Assembly (NCBI RefSeq): GCF_018736045.1
Contig: NZ_CP076133.1
Location: 372,001-436,000, forward strand
Origin: Flammeovirga yaeyamensis
GTDB taxonomy: Bacteria > Bacteroidota > Bacteroidia > Cytophagales > Flammeovirgaceae
Length of the DNA: 64,000 bases
Reading direction: 5' to 3'
The notes under the pieces were generated by a model. The model did no database searches. It saw only the letters and a list, made by a program, of their open reading frames with translations, and was not told where the DNA came from. This document shows, one piece after another, positions 56,312 through 64,000 of this stretch; the stretch's first letter is position 1, and the number at the start of each line of letters is the position of its first letter. A program made the translations under genes and the position numbers.

Positions 56312-57544
56312 TTATCTCGTAGCTTTTGGTTGTTTAGCAGTTTGTTCGTTTTTCGCTTTATGCGATGTTTTACGCTTTCCTGCAAAACGACGAATATGTT
56401 GGTAATCATAATTCACATACTTGTGAGTAAGACCCCATCCAAAGATTCCAAAACCTTCGTTATTGTTTAATTCTCTGTTAAGACCCATTGCATGAGGTGC
56501 ACCAGGAATAGAAGCCATAATATTAAAGTTAATACCATCTGCAGCAAACTGAACAGTACCTTTTTCAGGACCATCAGTTGTAATTAGAGACATGATACCA
56601 TCTTTATGTTTCCATACACAAATCTCGTGACCAGAGTTTGAGATTGGGTTGTAAGGCGACTTCACATATGGTCCAAGTGGATTGTCTGCAATAGCAACAC
56701 CATGACGAATCTGACGTCCACCAAATGTAATTGCCTCACCCATTTGCTCACCTTTGTAGTATAAATAGAATTTACCTTTGAAAGGAATGATACATGGATC
56801 GTGTACTTTGTGGGAATCAAAATCACCTTTCTTCTCTACTAAGAAACGATCTTGAGTTGTACCTTTCCAAACACCATTGTTAGCAGGGCTTAAGATAGGC
56901 TCTTCTAACTTTTTAAATGGACCATTTGGAGATTCAGACCATGCCAAACCCACTTGGTTCTTTGTTCTTACATCATATGGCGATTTGATTGTTTGATAAC
57001 ATAAGTAGTACTTCCCTTCGTGCTCCATAATTTCTGGAGTAAAAACAGAACGATCATCAAATTTACCTTTATCACCTCTTAGTACTGCAGGACCTTCTTC
57101 TTTCCAAGTCCAACCATCTTCTGATGTTGCGTACCAGATATCACAACGGTCCCAAGGGAATACTTTATCATTTTCGATATCACCACCAAAACCGTCAGTT
57201 TTACCAACAGACTTAGAGTAATACACATAATATTTTCCATCGACATGAAGCAAAGCAGAAGGATCACGTCTTACCACGCCTTCTTCGTATGCCAAGTCTC
57301 CTTTTAAATCTTGTACTGAAAATTCACCGAACCATTCGTTCGTTAACGAATCAGGCCAATCCAATGCTCTTTTAGAAGCTGCACTTAAATGATTTACATC
57401 CGTAATACCTAAGAAATCTAATTTCTCCTGAGATACATGTGTGTAGTCTTTCACCTCAGCTTGTGGTGCTGTAGGCTTTGTGCAAGAAGAAAGAATACTT
57501 GCACCGATCAATACTGATCCTGCTAAAAATTTAATCGCTTTCAT
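56312..57544 (-). CDS. GH117 alpha-1,3-(3,6-anhydro)-L-galactosidase lipoprotein
   Basis: 410 residues with lipobox ILSSC (Cys 21). The body is a five-bladed propeller hydrolase with RRDPSALLHVDGKYYVYYSK, DRCDIWYATSEDGWTW, FDDRSVFTPEIMEHEGKYYL, KVHDPCIIPFKGKFYLYYKG and SNSGHEICVWKHKDG, a pattern I recognise from GH117 enzymes. These release 3,6-anhydro-L-galactose from the non-reducing end of neoagaro-oligosaccharides. The C-terminal tail is basic. It would act in the periplasm or on the membrane. Its neighbours encode enzymes that consume anhydrogalactose, which strongly supports the call. A short hairpin (57558-57571) with a T-tract lies just before its start. Confidence 0.88.
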   Translation of the reverse strand: MKAIKFLAGSVLIGASILSSCTKPTAPQAEVKDYTHVSQEKLDFLGITDVNHLSAASKRALDWPDSLTNEWFGEFSVQDLKGDLAYEEGVVRRDPSALLHVDGKYYVYYSKSVGKTDGFGGDIENDKVFPWDRCDIWYATSEDGWTWKEEGPAVLRGDKGKFDDRSVFTPEIMEHEGKYYLCYQTIKSPYDVRTKNQVGLAWSESPNGPFKKLEEPILSPANNGVWKGTTQDRFLVEKKGDFDSHKVHDPCIIPFKGKFYLYYKGEQMGEAITFGGRQIRHGVAIADNPLGPYVKSPYNPISNSGHEICVWKHKDGIMSLITTDGPEKGTVQFAADGINFNIMASIPGAPHAMGLNRELNNNEGFGIFGWGLTHKYVNYDYQHIRRFAGKRKTSHKAKNEQTAKQPKATR

Positions 57545-57550
57545 GATAAA

Positions 57551-57571
57551 AAAATGTGGTGAAGCATCACC
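57551..57571 (-). promoter_or_regulatory. Short hairpin with T-tract directly before the GH117 start
   Basis: GGTGA (57558-57562) pairs with TCACC (57567-57571). In minus-strand RNA it is followed by ATTTTTTTA and then the GH117 ATG. With only five pairs it is a weak terminator, but its place suggests partial termination or mRNA-end protection between the transporter and GH117. Confidence 0.3.
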
Positions 57572-57631
57572 TTTATTTGAATGATTGATGTTGAATACAC
57601 TTACTTAATTGTGTACCCGATATTTATTTGT

Positions 57632-58645
57632 CTAAACTGTGCCTAAGCTATTGCCAAAAGCAATCACTGTAATCCCTACGATCATACACGCTAACCCCAG
57701 ATAAAGTGATGTTTTTGCTTTCTTTGGAGCAGTAATCCATTCTTTAGTAATAATACCTCCTACAATAGCAACTCCAACAGATACCGTATTGAAAATAGCA
57801 TATCCTACAGTACCTCCTGTTGAACCTAAAGTAAAGGCGGCAAAACCAAATAATGCTGAAGCAGAGAAGTTAAAAATACCCATTACAGTAGCTAAAACTG
57901 TATTTCTTGGGAATTGAGGAGTGACAAAGTTGCTCCATAATTTCTTCTTTGTTAACTGGTAAGAGAAATAAGAAGCAATAGAAATACCACCAAAAACATA
58001 AATGATATACATTACAATAATTGCACTTACCCACTCAGGGTTGCCTGCTGCAACACTTGCCTCGTGAATCACACCTGCACCTACTGAGTTTGCGTAGTTA
58101 AAACCTGTTGCTAATAATCCACCCACTACAGCAATAGAAATACCAGTGATCATGTTATCACTTTTCACTTCCTCGCCTTTATCATCTTCTTTTTGCTTTA
58201 ATAGACCTGCTCTACCGTTACTCATTACCCCGAATAATACAATCAGGATACCTAACATGATAGTGGCAAATACTTGAAATTCAGGTATACCATCAATCAT
58301 AAATGGAATAAGAGAACCAATTAAAATAATGGTACCTATAAACAGAGAAAAACCAAGTGATAAACCAATGTAGTTAATGGCTTTACCCCACATCATTACA
58401 CCAATACCCCAAAGGAAAGAGGCAACAGCCATACCGATCATTACATTGGTAGGTACTGCAGCTAGAATATCGCCGAAGTTATCTACTAAGAAATAAACGG
58501 CAATGTTCGGAATAATAAATGTGTTGATGGCGAAGAATAAACCCCACGTATTTTCGAATTCAAATTCTTTCGTAAACTTTTCTGGTAATGCATAAAGACC
58601 GAGCATCAGTCCTGCAAAAATCGACCATAAAACTCCTTCAATCAT
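57632..58645 (-). CDS. RhaT-like sugar/H+ symporter
   Basis: 337 residues with about ten membrane helices in two halves and a hydrophilic Lys/Glu loop near 155-170. Phrases such as GVLWSIFAGLMLGLYALPEKF, WGLFFAINTFIIPN, FLWGIGVMMWGKAINYIGLSL and FGFAAFTLGSTGGTVGYAIF match the L-rhamnose-proton symporter (RhaT) family. It sits 16 bp after the epimerase gene and before GH117 in the anhydrogalactose cluster, so it probably imports 3,6-anhydro-L-galactose or galactose from the periplasm. Substrate is inferred from context. Confidence 0.85.
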   Translation of the reverse strand: MIEGVLWSIFAGLMLGLYALPEKFTKEFEFENTWGLFFAINTFIIPNIAVYFLVDNFGDILAAVPTNVMIGMAVASFLWGIGVMMWGKAINYIGLSLGFSLFIGTIILIGSLIPFMIDGIPEFQVFATIMLGILIVLFGVMSNGRAGLLKQKEDDKGEEVKSDNMITGISIAVVGGLLATGFNYANSVGAGVIHEASVAAGNPEWVSAIIVMYIIYVFGGISIASYFSYQLTKKKLWSNFVTPQFPRNTVLATVMGIFNFSASALFGFAAFTLGSTGGTVGYAIFNTVSVGVAIVGGIITKEWITAPKKAKTSLYLGLACMIVGITVIAFGNSLGTV

Positions 58646-58661
58646 GACTTATAATGTTTTG

Positions 58662-59702
58662 TTATTTAAATGAATAGACTGTAGTTGATGTGTAAGGCTC
58701 CTCTGGTGTTGTGAATGGTTTAGGAGCTCCATCGATATTAGGACCATTTGGATATCTATGTGTCTCACAACAGAATGCTTTATATCTTCCAAATTGGTCA
58801 CCGCTTTCTCTTTGTAGTTCGTTAGAAGTGAAATAACCTGTATAAAATAACATACCTGGTTCGGTAGTTGAAATCTCTAAAGTAATACCTGTGTCGTCAT
58901 TATTAAATGAAGCCACGTTACGTAAAGTATCTTTTTCGTCAAATAAGAAATAGTGTTCACAGCCTGTTTCTAATTCCTCAAAAACCTCTGCTAGTTTCTT
59001 TCCTTCTTTTAAGTCCAATACTGTTCCTCCTACATTTTCAATCTCTCCCACTGGAACATTTGTTGGATCTGCTTTTAAGAAGCTATCTGCTAAAATCTTA
59101 GCTGTATGTCCGCCCACCGTTTCTTTAAATCCTGATAGATTAAAATACGTATGATTGGTTAATGATATAGGTGTTTTCTTATCAGTAGTCGCATGATAAG
59201 AAATCTCTAAATTGTTGTTTTGCGATAAAGTAAAAGTCACTTCGATAGTTACATTTCCAGGGAAACCTTCTTCCATATGTTCACTTGTTTTTTGGAAGGT
59301 GATACTATCTGCCACTTCACTCGATAATTCGTTTACACAAACCCAAATTTGCTTATCTAAACCTTTTATGCCTCCATGTAAATGATTTGGACCATCATTG
59401 GTTGCTAAAGTGTATTCTACACCATCAATAGCAAATTTTCCATCCTTAATTCTTGATGCAAAACGGCCAACGGTACATCCAAAATAGGGAGCATTAGCTT
59501 TATAGGCATCCGAAAAATATCCATCTAATTGATCAAAACCACAAGCCACTTCAGTTAAGCTGTCTTGCTTATTTGGTACTTTTAATGAGGTGATTGTAGC
59601 ACCAAGTGTCATAATTTTGACACTCATTCCATTTCGATTTGATAATTCGTATTGGTGTACTTCGTGTCCCTCATGTACCCCAAATAATTGTTGTTTGATC
59701 AT
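58662..59702 (-). CDS. galM: Cytoplasmic aldose 1-epimerase (GalM)
   Basis: 346 residues, no signal peptide. GalM motifs are complete: MTLGATITSLKVPN, FGCTVGRFASRIKDG, NHLHGGIKGLDKQIW, the His region PISLTNHTYFNLSG, and the Glu region FCCETHRYPNGPNIDG. It interconverts anomers of galactose or a related aldose. It differs from the exported homologue at 13529-14617. It lies in the anhydrogalactose cluster, 16 bp before the transporter, and likely prepares imported sugar for the next enzyme. Confidence 0.93.
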   Translation of the reverse strand: MIKQQLFGVHEGHEVHQYELSNRNGMSVKIMTLGATITSLKVPNKQDSLTEVACGFDQLDGYFSDAYKANAPYFGCTVGRFASRIKDGKFAIDGVEYTLATNDGPNHLHGGIKGLDKQIWVCVNELSSEVADSITFQKTSEHMEEGFPGNVTIEVTFTLSQNNNLEISYHATTDKKTPISLTNHTYFNLSGFKETVGGHTAKILADSFLKADPTNVPVGEIENVGGTVLDLKEGKKLAEVFEELETGCEHYFLFDEKDTLRNVASFNNDDTGITLEISTTEPGMLFYTGYFTSNELQRESGDQFGRYKAFCCETHRYPNGPNIDGAPKPFTTPEEPYTSTTVYSFK

Positions 59703-59759
59703 GATGTATATCTTTCGGTTGTCATTAATTCATTTCAAATTCCATTATTAACAGAATTG

Positions 59760-60386
59760 CTAAAATTTATACACTAGCGATAGTGTTATATTTTGATTAG
59801 ATAAACTGAAATCATTTTCCGTTTTCTTATGATTTATTTCTGATGTTGAAAGTATCTCATTATTGTCTCCAATTATTCTAGAAACTTGATTATTATCTTG
59901 GAATCTTTTTGAAAAAGTAGGGATCATTTCTAGCCCCAAAATAATATCTTCAACTATATAATAGTTGAAACCAAATACCACACCTACAGATGGTGTATAA
60001 GTATTACCTTTTGTTGTAGTATGTCTATCCCCGTAACTATCTACTAAGCTATATTGATACGTAAATCCTAAATCTAGTCCGTATCTTAAATCCAATTTTT
60101 TAGTGATACTTTTTCTAAATTCCTTGCCTACTCTAAAGCCATAAAAACTATATTTACCATCATCTAATAATGTGGAATCATTTTCAGTTTTTGAACTTGA
60201 AGAAGAACCAATCACAGAAGAAAATCTCCATAATGATTTATTGTTACCAATTCTAAAGGTCATACCAAAAGAGCTATCTCCTGTATATGTTAGACCAATT
60301 TCTTTTTGTTTTACTTTCTCTACATCTTGAGAAAACCCAACAATGGAAAGAGTAAAAAATGCTAGTAAGAATAATATTTTTTTCAT
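59760..60386 (-). CDS. Small outer-membrane beta-barrel protein
   Basis: 208 residues with signal peptide (1-19, LSIVGFSQ). The mature part alternates polar and hydrophobic residues in strands (KEIGLTYTGDSSFGMTFRIG, DLRYGLDLGFTYQYSLVDSY, TPSVGVVFGFNYYIVEDIIL, ITLSLVYKF) and ends in Phe, as in eight-stranded OmpA/OmpX-like barrels. No ligand is suggested. It is placed between the cycloisomerase and the epimerase, which is odd for a metabolic operon; it may be an unrelated passenger or a small porin. Confidence 0.7.
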   Translation of the reverse strand: MKKILFLLAFFTLSIVGFSQDVEKVKQKEIGLTYTGDSSFGMTFRIGNNKSLWRFSSVIGSSSSSKTENDSTLLDDGKYSFYGFRVGKEFRKSITKKLDLRYGLDLGFTYQYSLVDSYGDRHTTTKGNTYTPSVGVVFGFNYYIVEDIILGLEMIPTFSKRFQDNNQVSRIIGDNNEILSTSEINHKKTENDFSLSNQNITLSLVYKF

Positions 60387-60412
60387 TTTAGTTTTTAATT
60401 TTTAGTGAATAC

Positions 60413-60445
60413 TCACCAAGAGTACTTTAAATGCACCCTTGGTGA
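60413..60445 (-). terminator. Possible weak terminator after the cycloisomerase gene
   Basis: TCACCAAG (60413-60420) pairs with CTTGGTGA (60438-60445) 10 bp past the cycloisomerase stop. The minus-strand sequence after the stem (GTATTCACTAAAAATT) has only a poor T-tract, so it may be a processing hairpin instead. Confidence 0.4.
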
Positions 60446-60454
60446 AAATAGTTA

Positions 60455-61564
60455 TTATGCAAATTCTTGTGGTTTCACTTCAAAAGGAGCTAATTTCTCC
60501 CAATCAAAGACTACACCTGTACCTGGTTCATCAGAAGCTACAGCTCTATAATTTTCTACTACTAAAGGTCTAGTTGTATACTCATCAATAGGGAAACTAT
60601 GTACTTCTAACCAACCTGAATTTTCCTGTGATGATACAAGACTTACATGAAGTTCTTGCATACCATGAGAACAAACAGGTATATTATTTTCTTTTGCCAA
60701 TTTCGCTGCTCTTAACCATCCTGTTACACCCCCGCAATTTGATGCATCTGGCTGAACAAATGATAATTTAGATTGCTCCATGGCATATTCAAATTCATGA
60801 ATAGTATGTAGGTTTTCACCCATAGCCAACGGTACCCCAGTTTTCTCTGTGATTTCCGCATAACCTTTATAATCATCTGGAATGATTGGTTCTTCAAACC
60901 AAGTAATATTATAAGGTTTAAATCTTTCAGCACATTCTATTGCTTTCTCAATAGACATTGAATAATTGGCATCGACCATAAATGTGATATCGTCTCCAAT
61001 ATATTCTCTTACTGCTTTGATTCTTTCGATGTCTTCATCAAGGTTCTCACGACCAATTTTGATTTTCACAGCATTGAAACCTCTATCCATATACGATTGC
61101 ATATTATTTAGAAGCTTTTCAATTGGGAACATCAAATCGATACCTCCACAATACGCCTTACATGTGTTACCATGTCCACCTGCCATTTTCCAAAGTGGTT
61201 GTTCTGCCATCTTACATTTGATATCCCAAAGAGCAATATCCACAGCTGACATCGCAAATGAAGAGATACCTCCACGACCTACGTAGTGGATATGCCACTC
61301 CATAAAATCATATACTTTTTCGATATCTGCTCCGTCTTGACCAAGAATTGCAGGTGCAATATCATAATCCAACATGGCTTTTATCGACTTGCCGCCCTTA
61401 CCACCAGTGTAAGTATAACCTGTGCCTTCAACGCCATTTTCCAAAGTAATTGTAGTCGTCACTAACTCAAAATGGTAATGATCACCATGCTTAGCATCTG
61501 ACAATACCTCTGGTAGTGGCACCTCGAATAACCTTGTTTTTATATCTTTAATTGCTGTACTCAT
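60455..61564 (-). CDS. 3,6-anhydro-alpha-L-galactonate cycloisomerase (enolase superfamily)
   Basis: 369 residues. Mandelate racemase-type residues are Lys 167-x-Lys 169 (NAVKIKIGR), metal ligands Asp 198, Glu 224 and Glu 250 (MVDANY, WFEEP, MGENLH), Asp 273 and His 300 ([13 protein letters not shown]). The N-terminus ([18 protein letters not shown]) and [16 protein letters not shown] are features I recall from characterised anhydrogalactonate cycloisomerases of agar-degrading Vibrio. The enzyme opens the anhydro ring to give 2-keto-3-deoxy-L-galactonate. It follows the dehydrogenase by 88 bp that carry an inverted heptamer repeat. Other dehydratases of the superfamily are possible, but GH117 next door favours this role. 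Confidence 0.87.
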   Translation of the reverse strand: MSTAIKDIKTRLFEVPLPEVLSDAKHGDHYHFELVTTTITLENGVEGTGYTYTGGKGGKSIKAMLDYDIAPAILGQDGADIEKVYDFMEWHIHYVGRGGISSFAMSAVDIALWDIKCKMAEQPLWKMAGGHGNTCKAYCGGIDLMFPIEKLLNNMQSYMDRGFNAVKIKIGRENLDEDIERIKAVREYIGDDITFMVDANYSMSIEKAIECAERFKPYNITWFEEPIIPDDYKGYAEITEKTGVPLAMGENLHTIHEFEYAMEQSKLSFVQPDASNCGGVTGWLRAAKLAKENNIPVCSHGMQELHVSLVSSQENSGWLEVHSFPIDEYTTRPLVVENYRAVASDEPGTGVVFDWEKLAPFEVKPQEFA

Positions 61565-61574
61565 CCTTTTTAAG

Positions 61575-61647
61575 TAATAAGTAATAGGTAATAGGTAATA
61601 AGTAATATTGATTTTGAGCTATATTAGTTATTACCTATTACTTATTA
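61575..61647. repeat. Inverted array of 7-nt repeats between dehydrogenase and cycloisomerase genes
   Basis: The left arm is built of AAGTAAT/AGGTAAT heptamers (61572-61606). Its 19-nt segment 61575-61593 is the exact reverse complement of 61629-61647, so the transcript can form a long A/U-rich hairpin inside the operon. It has no reading frame. It may slow RNA decay or set differential expression. Confidence 0.8.
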
Positions 61648-61652
61648 GTTGA

Positions 61653-63119
61653 TTAGTATTTCACGTAGAATGTTTTCTTCTCCATGTATTGCTCGAAGCC
61701 GTATTTACCGTCTTCTCCACCTGTACCACTTAGTTTGTAACCGTTGTGGAAACCTTGGTGTTGCTCACCATGACCTCTGTTTACGTAGATCTCTCCAAAT
61801 TCAAGATCGTCGTTTAGGCTCATGATTGTGTTGATATCTCTTGTGAATACCATAGCGGCTAAACCAAACTCACAATCGTTTGCGTTTTCTACTACTTCAT
61901 CGTATTCTTTGAATTTCAATACTGGAAGAATTGGTCCGAATGACTCTTCATGAACGATCGTCATGTCTTGAGTTACATCAGTAATGATGGTTGGCTCGAA
62001 CCAGAATCCTTTTTGGAACTCAGCGCCCTCAGGTTTTTTACCACCTGTAGCAATTGTAGCACCTTCTTCAATAGATTTTGCTACTAAATGTTCCATATTT
62101 CTTACTTCAGAAGCATTCACTTTAGGTCCCATAGTGACCGATCTGTCTAATGGGTTACCTACTTTTATTGCTTTTACTTTTTCCATGAAACGCTCCATGA
62201 ATACATCGTAAATAGCTTCGTGAACATACATTCTTTCGTTACAAGTACATACCTGACCACAGTTATCAAAACGTGAGTTGAAACAAGCATCTACTGCTAA
62301 ATCTATATCAGCATCTGGGAAAACAATGGCTGGTGCTTTACCACCCAATTCCAATTGAACGTGAGCCAAATGTTCTGAAGCTGTTTTAAAGATTTGCTGA
62401 CCCGCAGGAGTTGAACCTGTCATCGTTACCATTTTAGTAATCGGGTTAGCCACTAATGCGTTACCTAATACTCTACCTTTACCCGTTACAATATTGATAA
62501 GACCAGCAGGGATACCTACTTTCTCTGCAATAAAACCAAGTTCTAGAGTAGCCAATGGTGTTTCTTGAGTTGGTTTTACTACAATAGCATTACCTGCTAC
62601 TAAAGCTGGACCAATCTTTCTACCTGCTAAAGCCAATGGGAAGTTCCATGCTGTAATTGCTACAATAACTCCTCTTGGGATTTTTTGAATCCAAATTTGT
62701 TCTTTTGGATTGCTTGAAGGCATAATATCACCTTCTATACTTCTTGCACCATCGCAAGCATATTCGATAAAAGTAGCGGTTACTTCTACTTCCATTTCAG
62801 CAACTGAAATCAGTTTACCTTGCTCACGTGATAATAAATTTGATAAATATGGTTTGTTTGCTCTAATTTCTGCTGCAAACTTACGCATTAAGTTCGCACG
62901 TTCGATAGATGGTAATTTCTTCCATTCTTTTTGTGCTCTTTCTGCTGCTTGTAATGCTAATTCTGCTTCGTGTTCTGCACCCATTTGCACAACACCAACC
63001 ACGTCCTCGTTTATTGGACTTAATACGTTTTCAGTTTCTCCCGATGTAGCTTTAATCCACTTACCATCGATAAACAGATCATAGTTTTTTACTTCTGCTG
63101 CTGCTAATGTTTCTGACAT
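61653..63119 (-). CDS. AldA-like aldehyde dehydrogenase, probable 3,6-anhydro-L-galactose dehydrogenase
   Basis: 488 residues, full-length ALDH. Asn 159 (AWNFPLAL), Glu 257 (LELGGKAP) and nucleophile Cys 291 (NCGQVCTC) are present, as are Lys 182 (VVKPTQETP) and EESFGPILPV. Overall sequence resembles E. coli lactaldehyde dehydrogenase AldA, as do known anhydrogalactose dehydrogenases. With GH117 and the cycloisomerase it most likely oxidises 3,6-anhydro-L-galactose to the anhydrogalactonate using NAD(P)+. Lactaldehyde dehydrogenase is the main alternative. It is followed by the heptamer repeat and cycloisomerase, and preceded by an inverted repeat at 63141-63178. Confidence 0.85.
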   Translation of the reverse strand: MSETLAAAEVKNYDLFIDGKWIKATSGETENVLSPINEDVVGVVQMGAEHEAELALQAAERAQKEWKKLPSIERANLMRKFAAEIRANKPYLSNLLSREQGKLISVAEMEVEVTATFIEYACDGARSIEGDIMPSSNPKEQIWIQKIPRGVIVAITAWNFPLALAGRKIGPALVAGNAIVVKPTQETPLATLELGFIAEKVGIPAGLINIVTGKGRVLGNALVANPITKMVTMTGSTPAGQQIFKTASEHLAHVQLELGGKAPAIVFPDADIDLAVDACFNSRFDNCGQVCTCNERMYVHEAIYDVFMERFMEKVKAIKVGNPLDRSVTMGPKVNASEVRNMEHLVAKSIEEGATIATGGKKPEGAEFQKGFWFEPTIITDVTQDMTIVHEESFGPILPVLKFKEYDEVVENANDCEFGLAAMVFTRDINTIMSLNDDLEFGEIYVNRGHGEQHQGFHNGYKLSGTGGEDGKYGFEQYMEKKTFYVKY

Positions 63120-63140
63120 AGTTATTTCGTTTTAAGGTTA

Positions 63141-63178
63141 GAACATGTTTAAAACATCAAAATGGCTTAAACATGCTC
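63141..63178. promoter_or_regulatory. Inverted repeat upstream of the dehydrogenase gene (operator candidate)
   Basis: GAACATGTTTAA (63141-63152) and TTAAACATGCTC (63167-63178) are inverted with one mismatch over 12 bp, 22-59 bp before the dehydrogenase start. The half-sites ATGTTTAA suggest binding by a dimeric regulator; without a following T-tract it is not a terminator. Confidence 0.4.
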
Positions 63179-63202
63179 TAGAATATGGTTCATATTTAAC
63201 TG

Positions 63203-63253
63203 AAAAAAGGAGGACTGTAATTTGATGAAATTGATATCGGACAGCCCCCTTTT
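63203..63253 (-). terminator. Candidate terminator after the SDR gene
   Basis: AAAAAAGGAGGACTG (63203-63217) pairs imperfectly (one bulge) with CAGCCCCCTTTT (63242-63253). On the minus strand it is followed by TTTTTT. It lies 28 bp past the SDR stop and could end or attenuate the upstream unit. Confidence 0.5.
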
Positions 63254-63280
63254 CCATCATTCAAATTATATATATTCAGA

Positions 63281-64000
63281 TTATCTACCCATCCATCCGC
63301 CGTCTACAAGCATGATGCTACCGTGCATATAAGCTGCAGCTGGAGAAGCTAAGAACACCACTGGACCTGCGAAATCTTCTGGGTTACCCCATCTTCCTGC
63401 AGGAATTCTTGCTAGAATAGATTGTGATCTTTCAGGGTCATTTCTTAACGCCTCAGTGTTATCAGTAGAGATATAACCTGGTGCAATAGCATTTACGTTT
63501 ACACCTTTACCTGCCCACTCGTTAGCAAATGCCATTACTAATTGGCCAACTGCACCTTTAGATGCTGCATAACCTGGAACTGTAATACCACCTTGGAAAG
63601 TAAGTAATGAAGCGGTGAAAATCACTTTACCTGATCCTCTTGCTACCATTTCTTTACCAATCTCACGAGTTAAAATAAATTGAGCGTTTTGGTTCACCTC
63701 AATTACTTTATCCCACATTTCGTCTGGGTGTTCCGCTGCTGGAGTACGAAGAATTGTACCTGCATTGTTCACCAAAATATCAATTTGAGGGTGGTTAGCT
63801 TTAACTGTCATAATGAAGTTATATAACGACTTACGATCAGAAAAATCACATTGGTAAGCAGAGAAGTTTTTACCTCTTGCTTTCACTTCTTTCTCCACCT
63901 CACTTCCTTCTAACTCTAATGAAGCAGAAACACCAATCACATCAGCTCCCGCTTCTGCTAGACCGATAGCCATGGCTTTACCAATACCTCTTTTACATCC
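63281..64000 (-). CDS. Short-chain dehydrogenase (KduD-like), 5' end outside the window
   Basis: At least 239 residues; the gene continues past 64000, where the frame already reads GCKRGIGKAMAIGLAEAGAD, part of the TGxxxGIG nucleotide site, so only about 15-20 residues are missing. Other SDR elements are NNAGT, the catalytic Ser/Tyr/Lys (FTASLLTFQGG then YAASKGAV) and a C-terminal VDGGWMGR. The sequence is close in style to KduD, 2-keto-3-deoxy/2-deoxy-gluconate 3- or 5-dehydrogenase. In agar degraders a pathway from 2-keto-3-deoxy-L-galactonate through a diketo intermediate to 2-keto-3-deoxy-D-gluconate uses such SDRs, so it may carry out a later step here. Exact substrate is inferred. Confidence 0.88.
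   Translation of the reverse strand, partial: GCKRGIGKAMAIGLAEAGADVIGVSASLELEGSEVEKEVKARGKNFSAYQCDFSDRKSLYNFIMTVKANHPQIDILVNNAGTILRTPAAEHPDEMWDKVIEVNQNAQFILTREIGKEMVARGSGKVIFTASLLTFQGGITVPGYAASKGAVGQLVMAFANEWAGKGVNVNAIAPGYISTDNTEALRNDPERSQSILARIPAGRWGNPEDFAGPVVFLASPAAAYMHGSIMLVDGGWMGR

Noticed and set aside
61653-63119. Lactaldehyde dehydrogenase for fucose or rhamnose use
   Set aside because: No fucose or rhamnose isomerase, kinase or aldolase nearby, whereas GH117 and the cycloisomerase support anhydrogalactose.

Overview
The window looks like a chromosomal stretch of a marine, polysaccharide-degrading member of the Bacteroidota. Signs are low GC content, two SusC/SusD pairs, many lipoprotein signal peptides, T9SS-type C-terminal sorting domains, LytTR two-component genes and TAnnTTTG-like promoters. 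An agar-type anhydrogalactose operon makes a Flammeovirga-like (Cytophagales) host plausible, but that is inference. No rRNA, tRNA, CRISPR array or intact insertion sequence was seen.

Region 1 (about 0.2-18.6 kb) is a sulfated-glycan utilisation locus. A minus-strand operon SusC-SusD-surface glycan-binding protein ends in a strong terminator. Next come a secreted jelly-roll-like protein, a plus-strand run of Ser-type sulfatase, propeller/AraC one-component regulator, secreted aldose epimerase and Cys-type sulfatase, and a convergent GH20 hexosaminidase. Region 2 (18.7-23.6 kb) is a tightly overlapping operon: an exported protein with about 35-residue helical repeats, a LytS-type kinase, a degenerate LytS-like pseudokinase and a LytTR response regulator. 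Region 3 (23.7-27.2 kb) holds a surface protein made of two nearly identical seven-bladed propellers (a 1,098-bp tandem duplication) and a PAP2 phosphatase.

Region 4 (27.4-34.2 kb) is an operon of SdiA-regulated-like lipoprotein, metallophosphoesterase fused to an outer-membrane barrel, HD domain fused to a PycTM-like membrane module, and a membrane-bound class III nucleotide cyclase. The last two sit 3 bp apart and resemble a Pycsar-type cyclase/effector pair, here with an added HD domain. This is the most interesting candidate system.

Region 5 (35.1-50.6 kb) is a minus-strand SusC-SusD operon whose other products are a FISUMP lipoprotein, a 2,523-residue subtilisin with a T9SS tail and a coiled-coil/L-domain lipoprotein, with no glycosidase. 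It looks like a protein or peptide (or glycoprotein) utilisation locus. Region 6 (50.9-56.3 kb) is accessory: a RES/Xre toxin-antitoxin pair, a truncated HigA-like antitoxin remnant, several orphan small proteins, a membrane-anchored LAS-type peptidase and an AraC regulator.

Region 7 (56.3-64.0 kb, all minus strand) is a 3,6-anhydro-L-galactose (agar/porphyran) catabolic cluster: GH117 lipoprotein, RhaT-like transporter, aldose epimerase, small outer-membrane barrel, anhydrogalactonate cycloisomerase, AldA-like anhydrogalactose dehydrogenase and an SDR cut by the window edge. GH117 releases the anhydro sugar, the dehydrogenase oxidises it, and the cycloisomerase opens the ring to 2-keto-3-deoxy-galactonate.
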